DNA of 64,000 nt from Flavobacterium sp. LHD-85 (GCF_030929595.1 NZ_JAVFVR010000004.1:248001-312000), one strand, 5' to 3'. Shown: positions 16,899 through 25,831, counted from the stretch's first letter. The notes: generated from the sequence alone by a model not told the origin. Translations and numbers: made by a program.

Positions 16899-17072
16899 CT
16901 ACTCTTCTTTATCGTTATTTTTACTTGGCGTTTTTGCACTCAGCTGCATCATACCGAACATGAAAACAACAATTGCAGCAATCATGATATAGATATTTTT
17001 TTCCTCCGAAACCTGCTCGTATAACGCAACCGAAATCGCAAGAATCATTATTATAATTTTAAAAGTTTTCAT
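16899..17072 (-). CDS. 57-residue two-helix membrane protein upstream of the Smr gene
   Basis: A short gene too small for many gene finders. It reads MKTFKIIIMILAISVALYEQ, then VSEEKN, then IYIMIAAIVVFMFGMMQLSA, and ends in a charged tail KNNDKEE. The two hydrophobic stretches suggest a helical hairpin in the inner membrane with both ends in the cytoplasm. It has a -7 box (17094-17101) and a purine-rich AGAAAGG just before the ATG, which is unusual here because most genes lack any Shine-Dalgarno. Its stop is one base from the Smr start, so the two genes form an operon. Function unknown. Confidence 0.75.
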   Translation of the reverse strand: MKTFKIIIMILAISVALYEQVSEEKNIYIMIAAIVVFMFGMMQLSAKTPSKNNDKEE

Positions 17073-17093
17073 CCTTTCTGTATTTTAAGATTT

Positions 17094-17101
17094 CAAAAGT
17101 A
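17094..17101 (-). promoter_or_regulatory. -7 promoter box for the small membrane protein/Smr operon
   Basis: Minus strand TACTTTTG, an exact TAnnTTTG, 21 bases before the ATG at 17072. A TTG lies 15 bases upstream, slightly short of the usual spacing. Confidence 0.5.
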
Positions 17102-17180
17102 TAAAACTTTCAAGTACAACTTCTATACTCCTCCAAACGTTTGTCATATTTTTTTAGTAAAATTGCAAAAAAGATCTGCT

Positions 17181-17465
17181 ATGAGCTTAGAGAAATATAT
17201 GATCCCTTGTATGTTCAAAACCTTGTTTGGTTACGACTGTTTGGGATGCGGATTTCAGCGATCTCTATTCTTACTTTTTCAGGGTGATTTTTTAGCTGCT
17301 TTTAAAATGTATCCCGCTATTTACACCTGTCTTTTACTCTTCATTTTTTCGGCATTTCATTTCTTAGATAAATCAAGAAATTATAAAAAACTAATCTGGA
17401 GAATGGCCGCTATAAATTTATTTTTTATGCTTGGCGGATATTATTTCAAACACTTTTATTTTTAG
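17181..17465 (+). CDS. DUF2752 family membrane protein
   Basis: A 94-residue protein with the DUF2752 signature CLGCGFQRS (usual form CPGCGxTR) near residue 24, followed by LFLLFQGDFLAAFKMYP and two or three hydrophobic segments. The family is widespread in bacteria and its function is unknown; the CxxC pair could bind metal or form a disulfide. The ATG at 17181 (MSLEKYMIP) is preferred to an upstream in-frame codon at 17163. It is a single gene divergent from the Smr operon. Confidence 0.8.
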   Translation: MSLEKYMIPCMFKTLFGYDCLGCGFQRSLFLLFQGDFLAAFKMYPAIYTCLLLFIFSAFHFLDKSRNYKKLIWRMAAINLFFMLGGYYFKHFYF

Positions 17466-17541
17466 ATTTTAGATTTTCTAAAAGTCGCTTTGCTCCTTTT
17501 TGGAATTTGGAATTTTAAAAAATTGAAAACTTAACCAATCT

Positions 17542-18243
17542 TTATTTCTTAATTTGGTTCAAAATATCATTCATCATTTCGATTTGAACTTTCTGAATTT
17601 CGATTAATTCTTGCTGCTGGTGCATAATCAAATGATCAATTTTATCATGAATTAATCTAATTTCCAATTCCGATTTTAGATTAATCATATAATCTTTTTT
17701 AGCTCGATTGCGATCTTTTTCTTCCTGACGATTTTGGCTCATCATAATAACAGGCGCTTGCAAAGCCGCAACACACGAAAGAATTAAATTCAGTAAAATA
17801 AATGGATATGGATCGAAGCCTTTGTTTAAAAAAATATAAACATTTGCACCAATCCAAACCGAAATAAAAACCACGAACGAAATAATAAAAGTCCAGCTTC
17901 CTCCAAAATCAGCCACTTTATCAGCTACTTTTTGCCCTAAGCTTCTTATTTCCTCTTCATCTTCGACAATACTTACAATCGATTTATCTTCTTTCAATGA
18001 AGAAATTACATTCTTCTCCATTGCAGAAAGCGCTCCGATTTCAGTAGAAAGGTAATTTGAAATATATTTTTGACGATAAACATTTAATTCATTTATAGAA
18101 ATGCAATCTTCAGTGCCAAAATCAGGATATTCCTTCTTAATTAATCCTAAAATTGGATCGTGAATTGCTCTTCCGTATATTTTTTCATTTTCAGGAAAAG
18201 AAATCCCCGAAATGTCACTCTTAAATGTTTGATTGTTTTTCAT
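17542..18243 (-). CDS. DUF1003 family membrane protein
   Basis: A 233-residue protein. After a soluble N-terminal 110 residues (with the DPILGLIKKEYPDF segment) come two membrane helices at about residues 118-170, FIISFVVFISVWIGANVYI and FILLNLILSCVAALQAPVIMMSQNRQ, the DUF1003 core. The basic segment EKDRNRAKKDYMINLKSELEIRLIHDKIDHL and a coiled-coil-like C-terminus follow. The function of the family is not established. It stands alone, convergent with the DUF2752 gene across a 76-base spacer. Confidence 0.83.
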   Translation of the reverse strand: MKNNQTFKSDISGISFPENEKIYGRAIHDPILGLIKKEYPDFGTEDCISINELNVYRQKYISNYLSTEIGALSAMEKNVISSLKEDKSIVSIVEDEEEIRSLGQKVADKVADFGGSWTFIISFVVFISVWIGANVYIFLNKGFDPYPFILLNLILSCVAALQAPVIMMSQNRQEEKDRNRAKKDYMINLKSELEIRLIHDKIDHLIMHQQQELIEIQKVQIEMMNDILNQIKK

Positions 18244-18433
18244 TTTAGTATATTTTAAGAGCTAATTTACGCAATAAACTTCTTAAGAATTGTATAAAAA
18301 AGAACAGTTTACAATTCGTTTTTTATCACAAATCAAACTTTGCAAACAAAATTTCTTTCGTTAAATCGTGATTTTATTTCCAAAAAACGCCTTACTTTTA
18401 ACGTTCCAAAATTATTCATTCATTTTTACCATT

Positions 18434-19225
18434 GTGACAAAAGAAAATATCATACAAAACATAAGAGCTTTAAAAAGCCATTCACACATAAACTACGGCA
18501 TTAAAACCAAAACAGAAGACTTTACAGAAAAGCTTTTTTACACTCTGTTTGATTCAAATGCGGCATTAGATGAAAGCATTGATGAATTGGAGTTTCGTTT
18601 TAAAGAAATTGCTGTTTTGGCTTGCAAAAAACCTCAAAATTTGTGCGAATCTATTTGGGATCGCTTTTTAGAAAAACTTCCAGGAGTTTTAGAAAAGCTA
18701 AATCAAGATGCTGAATATATTCTTGAAAACGATCCTGCATCAAATAGCATCGATGAAGTTTATCTGGGCTATCCCGGATTTTATGCTATTGCAATTTACA
18801 GATTAAGCCACGAATTATATCATCTTGATTTATTACTGTTTTCACGATTAATGAGCGAATATGCGCATAGAATTACGGGTACAGATATTCACGCAGGAGC
18901 CGATATTGCATCACCTTTCTTTATAGATCACGCCACAGGTATCGTAATTGGCGAAACTACTGTTATTAAAAAACATGTAAAAATCTATCAAGGGGTTACA
19001 CTTGGTGCATTAAGCGTAAGCAAAGAAATGAAAAATGCAAAAAGACATCCAACTGTTGAAGCGAATGTCTGCATTTATGCCAATGCCACAATTTTGGGCG
19101 GAGAAACCGTGATTGGAAAAAACAGTGTTGTTGGAGGAAATGCATGGGTTACTAAATCTATTCCTGAAGATTCTATCGTTTTAAACACCACAACTACCGA
19201 AGTTAAAATAAAAGAAAAAAAATAA
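18434..19225 (+). CDS. cysE: serine O-acetyltransferase (EpsC-type)
   Basis: Acetylates serine with acetyl-CoA to make O-acetylserine, the first step of cysteine synthesis. The N-terminal helical domain has the family segment YLGYPGFYAIAIYRLSHELY. The C-terminal left-handed beta-helix carries TGTDIHAGADIASPFFIDHATGIVIGE with the catalytic His, and YQGVTLGALSVSK. The start is uncertain: no ATG is available, and I chose GTG at 18434 (VTKENIIQNIRAL, 263 residues) over GTG 18368. The cysM gene begins one base after its stop, so the two form an operon. Confidence 0.9.
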   Translation: MTKENIIQNIRALKSHSHINYGIKTKTEDFTEKLFYTLFDSNAALDESIDELEFRFKEIAVLACKKPQNLCESIWDRFLEKLPGVLEKLNQDAEYILENDPASNSIDEVYLGYPGFYAIAIYRLSHELYHLDLLLFSRLMSEYAHRITGTDIHAGADIASPFFIDHATGIVIGETTVIKKHVKIYQGVTLGALSVSKEMKNAKRHPTVEANVCIYANATILGGETVIGKNSVVGGNAWVTKSIPEDSIVLNTTTTEVKIKEKK

Positions 19226-19226
19226 C

Positions 19227-20114
19227 ATGAATTCACATAAATTATTAAATCTAATTGGCAATACCCCTTTAATGGAAACGGTCAATCTAGTTAAAAATAA
19301 AAATGTAAAACTTTTACTGAAACTGGAAGGAAATAATCCTGGAGGAAGCGTAAAAGACAGAGCAGCATACAACATGATTGCCGCGGCATTGGAGAGAGGC
19401 GACATCAAAAAAGGAGATAAACTAATTGAGGCAACCAGCGGAAACACGGGAATTGCTTTAGCAATGATCGCGCAATTATTTGGCATCGAAATCGAATTGG
19501 TTTTACCAGAAGATTCAACAAAAGAACGTACTCAGACAATGCGTGCTTATGGCGCAACCGTTATTCTTACGCCTGCCAGCGAAGGAATTATAGGGTCTAG
19601 AGATTATGCTGATAAAAAAGTGGCTCAAGGCGGATATTTGATGCTGAATCAGTTTGCAAATGATGACAACTGGAAAGCGCACTATAAAACAACTGGACCA
19701 GAAATATGGAATGATACCGACGGAACAGTAACGCATTTTGTTTCTGCAATGGGAACAACAGGAACCATTATTGGGACTTCGACTTATTTGAAAGAAAAGA
19801 ATCCGAATGTGCAGATTATTGGCGCACAACCAAGCGACGGTTCTCAGATTCCAGGAATCCGTAAATGGCCACAGGAATACTTACCGAAAATATTTGATGC
19901 TTCTAAAGTAGATACTGTTATCGATGTAAGCGAAGAAGAAGCTCGTGCCATGACCAAAAGATTGGCTCTTGAAGAAGGCGTTTTTGCAGGAATGAGCAGC
20001 GGAGGTTCTGTTGCTGTTGCCCTTAAAATTGCAGAACAATTAGAATCTGGAGTTGTGGTTGCCGTAATCTGCGATAGAGGCGATCGTTATTTGTCTTCAG
20101 ATTTATTTGATTAA
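19227..20114 (+). CDS. cysM: cysteine synthase B
   Basis: PLP enzyme that turns O-acetylserine plus sulfide (or thiosulfate) into cysteine. It has the substrate loop LEGNNPGGSVKDRAAYNMI with Schiff-base Lys43, the phosphate-adjacent EATSGNTGIALAMIAQ motif, and a GTTGTIIGTSTYLKE glycine loop. At 295 residues it matches CysM rather than the longer CysK. It starts one base after cysE, so acetyl-donor and sulfide steps are made together. A long repeat spacer follows. Confidence 0.94.
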   Translation: MNSHKLLNLIGNTPLMETVNLVKNKNVKLLLKLEGNNPGGSVKDRAAYNMIAAALERGDIKKGDKLIEATSGNTGIALAMIAQLFGIEIELVLPEDSTKERTQTMRAYGATVILTPASEGIIGSRDYADKKVAQGGYLMLNQFANDDNWKAHYKTTGPEIWNDTDGTVTHFVSAMGTTGTIIGTSTYLKEKNPNVQIIGAQPSDGSQIPGIRKWPQEYLPKIFDASKVDTVIDVSEEEARAMTKRLALEEGVFAGMSSGGSVAVALKIAEQLESGVVVAVICDRGDRYLSSDLFD

Positions 20115-20118
20115 AAAA

Positions 20119-20243
20119 GGTGCTAAGATGCTAAGATTTTAGAAACCGATCATAAACCCTTACAACTGCATACAAGACGCACAGCAGTGCGTCTCTACAA
20201 AAAAAACTTAGAATCTCAGCATCTTAGAACCTTAGAATCTTAA
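20119..20243. repeat. intergenic word-repeat hairpin (CTAAGATG words) with a nested GC-rich hairpin
   Basis: The left arm at 20119-20143 repeats GCTAAGAT; the right arm at 20207-20242 repeats CTTAGAATC and CAGCATCTTAG in inverse. Between them lies a separate perfect 8-bp stem, AGACGCAC at 20175-20182 with GTGCGTCT at 20187-20194, far richer in G and C than its surroundings. Confidence 0.75.
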
Positions 20244-20249
20244 AAAAAA

Positions 20250-21236
20250 ATGAACTACAGAAAACTAGGAAAAACAAACTTCAATATCTCTGAAATCTCG
20301 CTTGGCACTTGGCAGGTTGGCGGAAAATGGGGATCGGGTTTTAATGATAAAACGGCCGATGAACTTTTGAATACGGCTATTGACAATGGCGTAAACTTTA
20401 TTGACACTGCCGATGTTTACGAAAATGGATTAAGTGAAACCGCTGTAGGAAGAGTGGTTCGTTCTCGTTCTGAACGAATTTTTGTTGCCACAAAATGCGG
20501 ACGCCAAATAAATCCGCATGTTAATGAAGGATATACTCCAAAAGTGCTTCAAAAATTTGTTGAAGACAGCTTAAAAAGAACTGGATTAGAAACATTGGAT
20601 TTAATTCAGCTACATTGTCCACCAACTGACGTTTACTATCGTCCTGAAATATTCGAACTTTTTGACCGATTAAAAGATCAGGGAAAAATTCTTAATCTTG
20701 GCGTAAGCGTTGAAAAAGTCGAAGAAGCCTTAAAAGCTATTGAATATTCTAATGTAAATACAGTTCAGATTATCTTCAATTTGTTTCGTCAGCGTCCTTC
20801 TGAGTTATTTTTCTCAGAAGCTAAAAAGAAAGATGTCGGAATCATCGCAAGAGTTCCGTTGGCAAGCGGACTTTTAACGGGCAAATTTGATTCAAAAACT
20901 ACTTTTGATCCTCAGGATCACCGTAATTTTAATCGCAACGGAGAAGCGTTTGATAAAGGCGAAACTTTTTCTGGAATTGATTATGAATTAGGATTAAAAG
21001 CCGTTGAAGAATTAAAAGCTTTGTTTCCTGAATCAAAAAATCTGGCTTCAATTGCGCTTCAATGGATTTTGAGTTTTAATGAAGTAAGCTGTATTATTCC
21101 AGGCGCATCAAAAACAGAACATGTTTTATCTAATTTATCAGTTTATGATACTCCAAAATTGACTTCAGAGCAGATTGCGGCAATGAATAAAATTTATAGC
21201 GATCTGATCAAGCCTTCTGTTCATCAGCTTTGGTAA
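20250..21236 (+). CDS. aldo/keto reductase
   Basis: A 328-residue NADPH-dependent TIM-barrel oxidoreductase. The family features are the opening LGKTNFNISEISLGTW, the active-site segment NFIDTADVYENGLSE with the catalytic Asp and Tyr, the following ATKCG lysine, LDLIQLHCPP, and the C-terminal cofactor loop IIPGASKTEHV. The natural substrate cannot be deduced. The gene is preceded by a repeat spacer that carries no clear promoter box, and followed by a small hairpin. Confidence 0.9.
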   Translation: MNYRKLGKTNFNISEISLGTWQVGGKWGSGFNDKTADELLNTAIDNGVNFIDTADVYENGLSETAVGRVVRSRSERIFVATKCGRQINPHVNEGYTPKVLQKFVEDSLKRTGLETLDLIQLHCPPTDVYYRPEIFELFDRLKDQGKILNLGVSVEKVEEALKAIEYSNVNTVQIIFNLFRQRPSELFFSEAKKKDVGIIARVPLASGLLTGKFDSKTTFDPQDHRNFNRNGEAFDKGETFSGIDYELGLKAVEELKALFPESKNLASIALQWILSFNEVSCIIPGASKTEHVLSNLSVYDTPKLTSEQIAAMNKIYSDLIKPSVHQLW

Positions 21237-21251
21237 AACCTATAAAAGTCT

Positions 21252-21299
21252 TTTTGAGATGCTAAAATTGTTATAATCTTAGCATCTTTAAAGCCTAAA
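21252..21299. repeat. short word-repeat hairpin after the aldo/keto reductase gene
   Basis: AGATGCTAA at 21257-21265 pairs with TTAGCATCT at 21279-21287. The words are those of the elements at 20119 and 25832. It may act as terminator, though the T run is poor. Confidence 0.6.
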
Positions 21300-21387
21300 A
21301 AACTAAAGAGAATTTTTCTTACAACTTTTACGCAACCTTTTCTTTATTAGCACATCTAATAATAAAACTAATCATAAATCATTAACC

Positions 21388-21798
21388 ATGAAAAAACTAA
21401 GTTTTATATTATTTGTCTTTTGCCTGATCATCGGATCTTGTGATAATGATGAAACTACCAAAGAAGAAGATTCTGCTAAACTTCTGGAATCTTATAATGA
21501 TGTAATTGCATTTTCTCAGGCCAATAGCCAAGCTTGCAATAATGCAGACGAATGGGGTTTTATTAAAATGGATAAATCTGGCTGTCCTGAAAACGGTTAC
21601 ATTGTATATTCTAAAAAAATAGATCTCTTAACACTCCAGAAAAAAATTGATCAGTATAATAAAGTAAAAGAAAATTTCCACAGAAAATGGGGACATGAAA
21701 ATGAAGGAGAAGATATTTGTGGACTAAAAACGATTCCTAATGGAGTAAAATGCGTTGACAATAAACCTCAATTATCTTCTGATTTTGTTCTCTATTAA
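21388..21798 (+). CDS. small lipoprotein of unknown function
   Basis: A 136-residue protein. MKKLSFILFVFCLIIGSC is a lipoprotein signal with lipobox cysteine 18, followed by DNDETTKEED, an acidic stretch suited to export to the cell surface. The mature part has four further cysteines (SQACNN, SGCPEN, EDICGL, VKCVDN), suggesting two disulfides in the periplasm or outside the cell. The segment FIKMDKSGCPENGYIVYSKKI looks like a small beta fold. No known family is recognised. It has its own terminator. Confidence 0.7.
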   Translation: MKKLSFILFVFCLIIGSCDNDETTKEEDSAKLLESYNDVIAFSQANSQACNNADEWGFIKMDKSGCPENGYIVYSKKIDLLTLQKKIDQYNKVKENFHRKWGHENEGEDICGLKTIPNGVKCVDNKPQLSSDFVLY

Positions 21799-21806
21799 AA
21801 TATTAC

Positions 21807-21846
21807 GGCTGTTAAGAATAAAAATCTTAACAGCCTTATTTTTTTC
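21807..21846 (+). terminator. terminator after the small lipoprotein
   Basis: An 11-bp perfect stem (GGCTGTTAAGA at 21807-21817 with 21825-21835), 7-base loop, then TTATTTTTTT. Confidence 0.88.
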
Positions 21847-21852
21847 TGAAAC

Positions 21853-22902
21853 TTAGATGTCAAATTCAATTCTAAACTCAGCGCCTTTATTCTTTCCTTC
21901 GCTTGACGCAGTTAATCTTCCTTTATTTCTTTCGATGATTTTTTTGCATAAATATAATCCGATTCCCGTAGAACCTTCGCTCGCTGTTCCAAGTCGGCTC
22001 ATTTTGGTGAACTTTTTGAATAATTCTTCAATCTGATTTTTATCAAAGCCTATTCCTTTATCTCTTACCGTTACAATCAATTTTGAATTTTCTAAAAAGA
22101 TTCTTGCTTTAATTTCACTTTCAAAATAAGAAAACTTAATCGCGTTGCTAATTAAATTCACTAAAACCTGAATCAAAAGCCCTTCATCTATTTTCAGTTT
22201 AGCTTCTGAACATTCTAAAACTAAATCCAATTTAATATTTTTATCCAACAAACGCTGTTCTATTTGTTCATTAACAAAAGGAAGAATATTGTGAAATAAA
22301 ATAATCTTAGCTTCTTGGTTCACTTTTGCAACATCGTCTTGCTCTTTTAGCAGCTTGATGAAATTCTCTATATATCTAAACTGAAGATCGGTCGATTCGC
22401 AAATCAATTCAGCCAGATTTTTAACCGATTCTGATGGGTTTTCACTTATAATCAAGTGAGCCAAACCCTGCGGATTTCCAGCAAAATTTTTCAAATCGTG
22501 CGAAAGCATATAGATTAAATCCTGTTTTTCATTAATAAAATTCTCAGCTTCATTAATGGATTCTTGTATGTTGCACAAAAGCAATCCTGCTTCATCTGTA
22601 TATTCTGTTGGCAAATCAGACAATTTTCGCGAAGTTCTATAGTCATCCAAAGCTTTTGAAGCCGTAGCAATGGGTTTTATCAATTTATTTAAGACCAAAA
22701 GCGTTATTGCTGTTGCCAGCAATGTCATGACTAGAGAAAAAATAAGAATGGAAGCCGATGAGACTTGATGCTCAAAAAATAAAACAAAAAATAAGATTCC
22801 GATTAAGGGAATATGAATACCAACAAAAGCGACAAATAAAAATTTGAAAGCATAACTTTTTTTAAGAAAGCTGATTTGCGAGAGTTTGTGGTACAACTTC
22901 AT
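21853..22902 (-). CDS. orphan sensor histidine kinase
   Basis: A 349-residue inner-membrane kinase. Two hydrophobic segments (about residues 19-43 and 50-71) have almost no periplasmic loop between them, so it probably senses something in the membrane or cytoplasm. A HAMP-like linker follows, then the dimerisation helix with His135 in YMLSHDLKNF (HDLKN in place of the common HDLR), the N box VNLISNAIKFS, the G1 box RDKGIGFD and the G2 box GSTGIGLYLCKKI. No response regulator is next to it, so the partner lies elsewhere. Confidence 0.88.
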   Translation of the reverse strand: MKLYHKLSQISFLKKSYAFKFLFVAFVGIHIPLIGILFFVLFFEHQVSSASILIFSLVMTLLATAITLLVLNKLIKPIATASKALDDYRTSRKLSDLPTEYTDEAGLLLCNIQESINEAENFINEKQDLIYMLSHDLKNFAGNPQGLAHLIISENPSESVKNLAELICESTDLQFRYIENFIKLLKEQDDVAKVNQEAKIILFHNILPFVNEQIEQRLLDKNIKLDLVLECSEAKLKIDEGLLIQVLVNLISNAIKFSYFESEIKARIFLENSKLIVTVRDKGIGFDKNQIEELFKKFTKMSRLGTASEGSTGIGLYLCKKIIERNKGRLTASSEGKNKGAEFRIEFDI

Positions 22903-23024
22903 AAAAAGATAGAAATAGCAGGTTAATATGTAATTTTATTGGGTTTATTACAAAAACAAAATTAGCTTTTATACTCAATTAAACTAATATTTTGAAGAAT
23001 TTCTAAATTTTTTCTAAAATTAAA

Positions 23025-23054
23025 TTTGTAAAAGTTTTCAAAGGCTTATTTTTG
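23025..23054 (+). promoter_or_regulatory. promoter of the rlmD operon
   Basis: TTTG ending at 23028, an 18-base spacer, then TATTTTTG at 23047-23054: a full match to TTG-N17-23-TAnnTTTG. The -7 box ends only 4 bases before the ATG at 23059, so the transcript may be nearly leaderless. Confidence 0.7.
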
Positions 23055-23058
23055 CGCT

Positions 23059-24471
23059 ATGGGAAGAAAAAATACAGACAAAATTGTCTTTCATCAAATT
23101 CAAGTTCTTGATGCTGGTGCAAAAGGAGTTTCGGTAGCCAAAGCACCTGACGGAAAAGTAATCTTTATTCCGAATGTGGTACCTGGAGATGTTGTAGACG
23201 TGCAGACATTAAAAAAAAGAAAGGCTTATTACGAAGGTAAAGCAGTAAAATTTCACGAATTATCTGAATATAGAGTAGAGCCAATCTGTGAACATTTTGG
23301 AGTATGTGGAGGTTGCAAATGGCAAAATATGAAATACAGCCAGCAACTTGCATTTAAACAAAATGAAGTTAAAAATCATTTACAAAGAATAGGAAAAATT
23401 GAACTTCCAGAATTTGAAGATATTTTAGGTTCTGAGAAACAGTTTTTCTATAGAAATAAAATGGAATTTTCTTTTTCTAACAGCCGTTGGCTTACAGAGA
23501 AAGAAATTACAAGCACCGAAGATTTAGGCAACAGAAATGCATTAGGATTTCATATTCCTAAAATGTGGGATAAAATTCTTGATATCAACAAATGTCATTT
23601 ACAAGAAGATCCTTCAAATGCCATCCGTAACGAAATCAGAGCTTTTGCAAATGAGCATAATTTAGCGTTTTTTAATCCGAGAGAACATTCTGGATTATTA
23701 AGAACTGTTATGATTCGTACGGTTTCTACTGGAGAAATTATGGTTTTAATTCAGTTTTTTGAAGAGGATAAAGAAAATAGAGAATTAATTCTTGACCATT
23801 TACACGAAAAATTCCCAGAAATTACCTCATTGCAATATGTGGTAAACGGAAAACAAAACGACACAATCTACGATCAGGATGTTATTCTTTATAAAGGAAG
23901 AAACTACATTCTAGAAGAAATGGAAGGTTTAAAATTTAGCATTAATGCAAAATCATTCTACCAAACCAACTCTGACCAAGCTTATGAATTGTACAAAATA
24001 ACACGCGATTTTGCTGATCTTACAGGAAATGAAGTAGTTTATGACTTGTATACAGGAACTGGAACAATCGCTCAGTTTGTTTCTAAAAAAGCGAAAAAAG
24101 TAATTGGAGTAGAAAGTGTGCCTGAAGCTATTATAGATGCTAAAGCCAATGCAGAACGCAATAATATTACAAATTGTGAGTTTTTTGTTGGTGATATGAA
24201 AGTGGTCTTTAATGAAGCTTTTATTGCACAACACGGAAAACCAGACGTTATTATTACAGATCCGCCTCGTGACGGAATGCACAAAGATGTGGTAGAACAA
24301 ATCTTAAAAATTGCACCAAAAAGAGTAGTTTATGTAAGCTGTAATTCTGCGACTCAAGCGCGTGATTTGGCTTTAATGGATGAAAAATACAAAGTAACAC
24401 GAGTGAGACCTGTAGATATGTTTCCACAGACACATCATGTTGAAAATGTTGTACTTTTAGAACTTCGATAA
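23059..24471 (+). CDS. rlmD: 23S rRNA (uracil-5-)-methyltransferase RlmD
   Basis: SAM-dependent enzyme that makes m5U at position 1939 (E. coli numbering) of 23S rRNA. An N-terminal TRAM RNA-binding domain is followed by an iron-sulfur binding cysteine group, CEHFGVCGGCKWQN, then the methyltransferase domain with DLYTGTGTIAQF, ITDPPRDGMH and catalytic Cys428 in YVSCNSATQARDL. The length of 470 residues is normal. It is the first of three genes in an order that recurs in flavobacteria. A related family member (TrmA or RlmCD type) is possible, but the cysteine cluster favours the RlmD type. Confidence 0.92.
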   Translation: MGRKNTDKIVFHQIQVLDAGAKGVSVAKAPDGKVIFIPNVVPGDVVDVQTLKKRKAYYEGKAVKFHELSEYRVEPICEHFGVCGGCKWQNMKYSQQLAFKQNEVKNHLQRIGKIELPEFEDILGSEKQFFYRNKMEFSFSNSRWLTEKEITSTEDLGNRNALGFHIPKMWDKILDINKCHLQEDPSNAIRNEIRAFANEHNLAFFNPREHSGLLRTVMIRTVSTGEIMVLIQFFEEDKENRELILDHLHEKFPEITSLQYVVNGKQNDTIYDQDVILYKGRNYILEEMEGLKFSINAKSFYQTNSDQAYELYKITRDFADLTGNEVVYDLYTGTGTIAQFVSKKAKKVIGVESVPEAIIDAKANAERNNITNCEFFVGDMKVVFNEAFIAQHGKPDVIITDPPRDGMHKDVVEQILKIAPKRVVYVSCNSATQARDLALMDEKYKVTRVRPVDMFPQTHHVENVVLLELR

Positions 24472-24478
24472 AAAATAA

Positions 24479-25012
24479 ATGAAAAAAATAATCTCTCTTT
24501 TACTGCTCTTTACTTTCGGCTTATCCAGCTGCGAGAAAGATGATATTTGCGATGCGAATACACCAACTACACCAAGATTGGTTATTACGTTTTATGATAT
24601 TTCCAATCCGACAAAAACTAGAAATGTAAGCAACTTAAAAGTCATTGGCGATGGAATGGAACAGGGAATTGTTTTTAACGAAAGTCTTGCAGAAGACGAT
24701 TCATTAAGATATGTAACTAGTGGCAGCTCTGTATCGATTCCTTTAAAGGTAAATGACACTACATCGACCTTCAAATTTATCAACAATTCTTTAAATGCGG
24801 CATCTATTAATACTGATGTTATTAAATTTAGATACACAACACAAAATGTGTATGTTTCGAGAGCTTGTGGATTTAAAACCATTTTTCAGTTAAGAAACGT
24901 TCTTCCTATTGTTCAAACTGATCCAGATGGTAGTATCTGGATGTCCGGAATTGATTTACTAAACCCTAACATTGAATCTGAAAATGAAACACACATTAAA
25001 GTTTTTTTCTAG
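24479..25012 (+). CDS. DUF6452 family lipoprotein
   Basis: A 177-residue lipoprotein with signal MKKIISLLLLFTFGLSSC and lipobox cysteine 18, followed by EKDDICDAN, an acidic surface-export-like stretch. The mature protein looks like a beta sandwich; RVVITFYDISNPTKTRNVSNL-type strands and a C-terminal CGFKTIFQLRNV segment are typical of the DUF6452 proteins found right after rlmD in flavobacteria. Function unknown. It starts 7 bases after rlmD and overlaps the next gene by 29 bp, so the three are one operon. Confidence 0.75.
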   Translation: MKKIISLLLLFTFGLSSCEKDDICDANTPTTPRLVITFYDISNPTKTRNVSNLKVIGDGMEQGIVFNESLAEDDSLRYVTSGSSVSIPLKVNDTTSTFKFINNSLNAASINTDVIKFRYTTQNVYVSRACGFKTIFQLRNVLPIVQTDPDGSIWMSGIDLLNPNIESENETHIKVFF

Positions 25013-25823
25013 TCTTTCATTATTGTTTTCAATGTTTTTAGGTTATGCTCAGGATGTGCCTGAAATTTCTAAAAATAAAGACACAACAACGACTAAAAAG
25101 CCTCAAACAGAAAAAACTGTAAAAACGGCAAAACCAGAAATTCAGGAAGCTGTAAAAGATAGCGTCGTAAAAACAGACCGCTACGGTCTTCGTGTTGGTG
25201 TTGACTTGTACAAATTAACTCGTGGACTTTATGACAAAGATTATAAAGGAGTCGAGTTTGTTGGAGATTGGCGATTAACAAAAAGATATTATTTAGCCGC
25301 AGAATTAGGCTACGAAGATAAAACCACAGAAGACGACCGTTTAACTTCTTCTGCAAATGGAACATACATAAAAGCAGGTTTTGATTATAATTTTTATCAA
25401 AACTGGTTAGATATGGAAAATCTAATTACAATAGGAATGCGTGGAGGTTTTAGTTCTTTTAGCCAAGAATTGCATAGCTATAAAATCTATAATCCGAATC
25501 CGTATTGGGGCGAATTACCTCCAATAGCAACAGATCAAAAATATAGTGGTCTTACAGCCGCTTGGATTGAAGTTGCATTAGGATTAAAAGCACAAGTTCT
25601 TAAAAACGTATTTCTTGGTTTTGGTGTTCAGCTTAAGCTTCTGGCTTCTAACAAAGAACCAAATAACTTTGAAAATCTTTATATCCCAGGATTTAACAGG
25701 ACCTATGATGGAAATTTTGGAATTGGCTTTAATTACACAGTTTCTTACTTTATTCCTATTTACAAGAAAAAAACAATGGCATCAGAAATAGTAAAACAAG
25801 AAGAGCCTAAGAAGAAAAAATAG
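24984..25823 (+). CDS. DUF6048 family outer-membrane-type protein
   Basis: A 279-residue secreted protein. The signal peptide MKHTLKFFSSLSLLFSMFLGYAQ ends at a normal cleavage site; a Lys/Thr/Pro-rich linker follows to about residue 55. The rest alternates polar and aromatic residues (RYGLRVGVDLYKLTRGLYD, TYIKAGFDYNFYQNW, FGIGFNYTVSYFIPIY), as expected of a small outer-membrane beta barrel. It overlaps the DUF6452 gene by 29 bp. An upstream TTG (24972) is also in frame but would spoil the signal peptide. The function is unknown; the pairing suggests a barrel with a lipoprotein partner. Confidence 0.75.
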   Translation: MKHTLKFFSSLSLLFSMFLGYAQDVPEISKNKDTTTTKKPQTEKTVKTAKPEIQEAVKDSVVKTDRYGLRVGVDLYKLTRGLYDKDYKGVEFVGDWRLTKRYYLAAELGYEDKTTEDDRLTSSANGTYIKAGFDYNFYQNWLDMENLITIGMRGGFSSFSQELHSYKIYNPNPYWGELPPIATDQKYSGLTAAWIEVALGLKAQVLKNVFLGFGVQLKLLASNKEPNNFENLYIPGFNRTYDGNFGIGFNYTVSYFIPIYKKKTMASEIVKQEEPKKKK

Positions 25824-25831
25824 TTTCTTTT

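Noticed and set aside
24972..24983. Earlier TTG start for the DUF6048 protein
   Set aside because: It would place four residues before a good signal peptide; ATG 24984 fits better.
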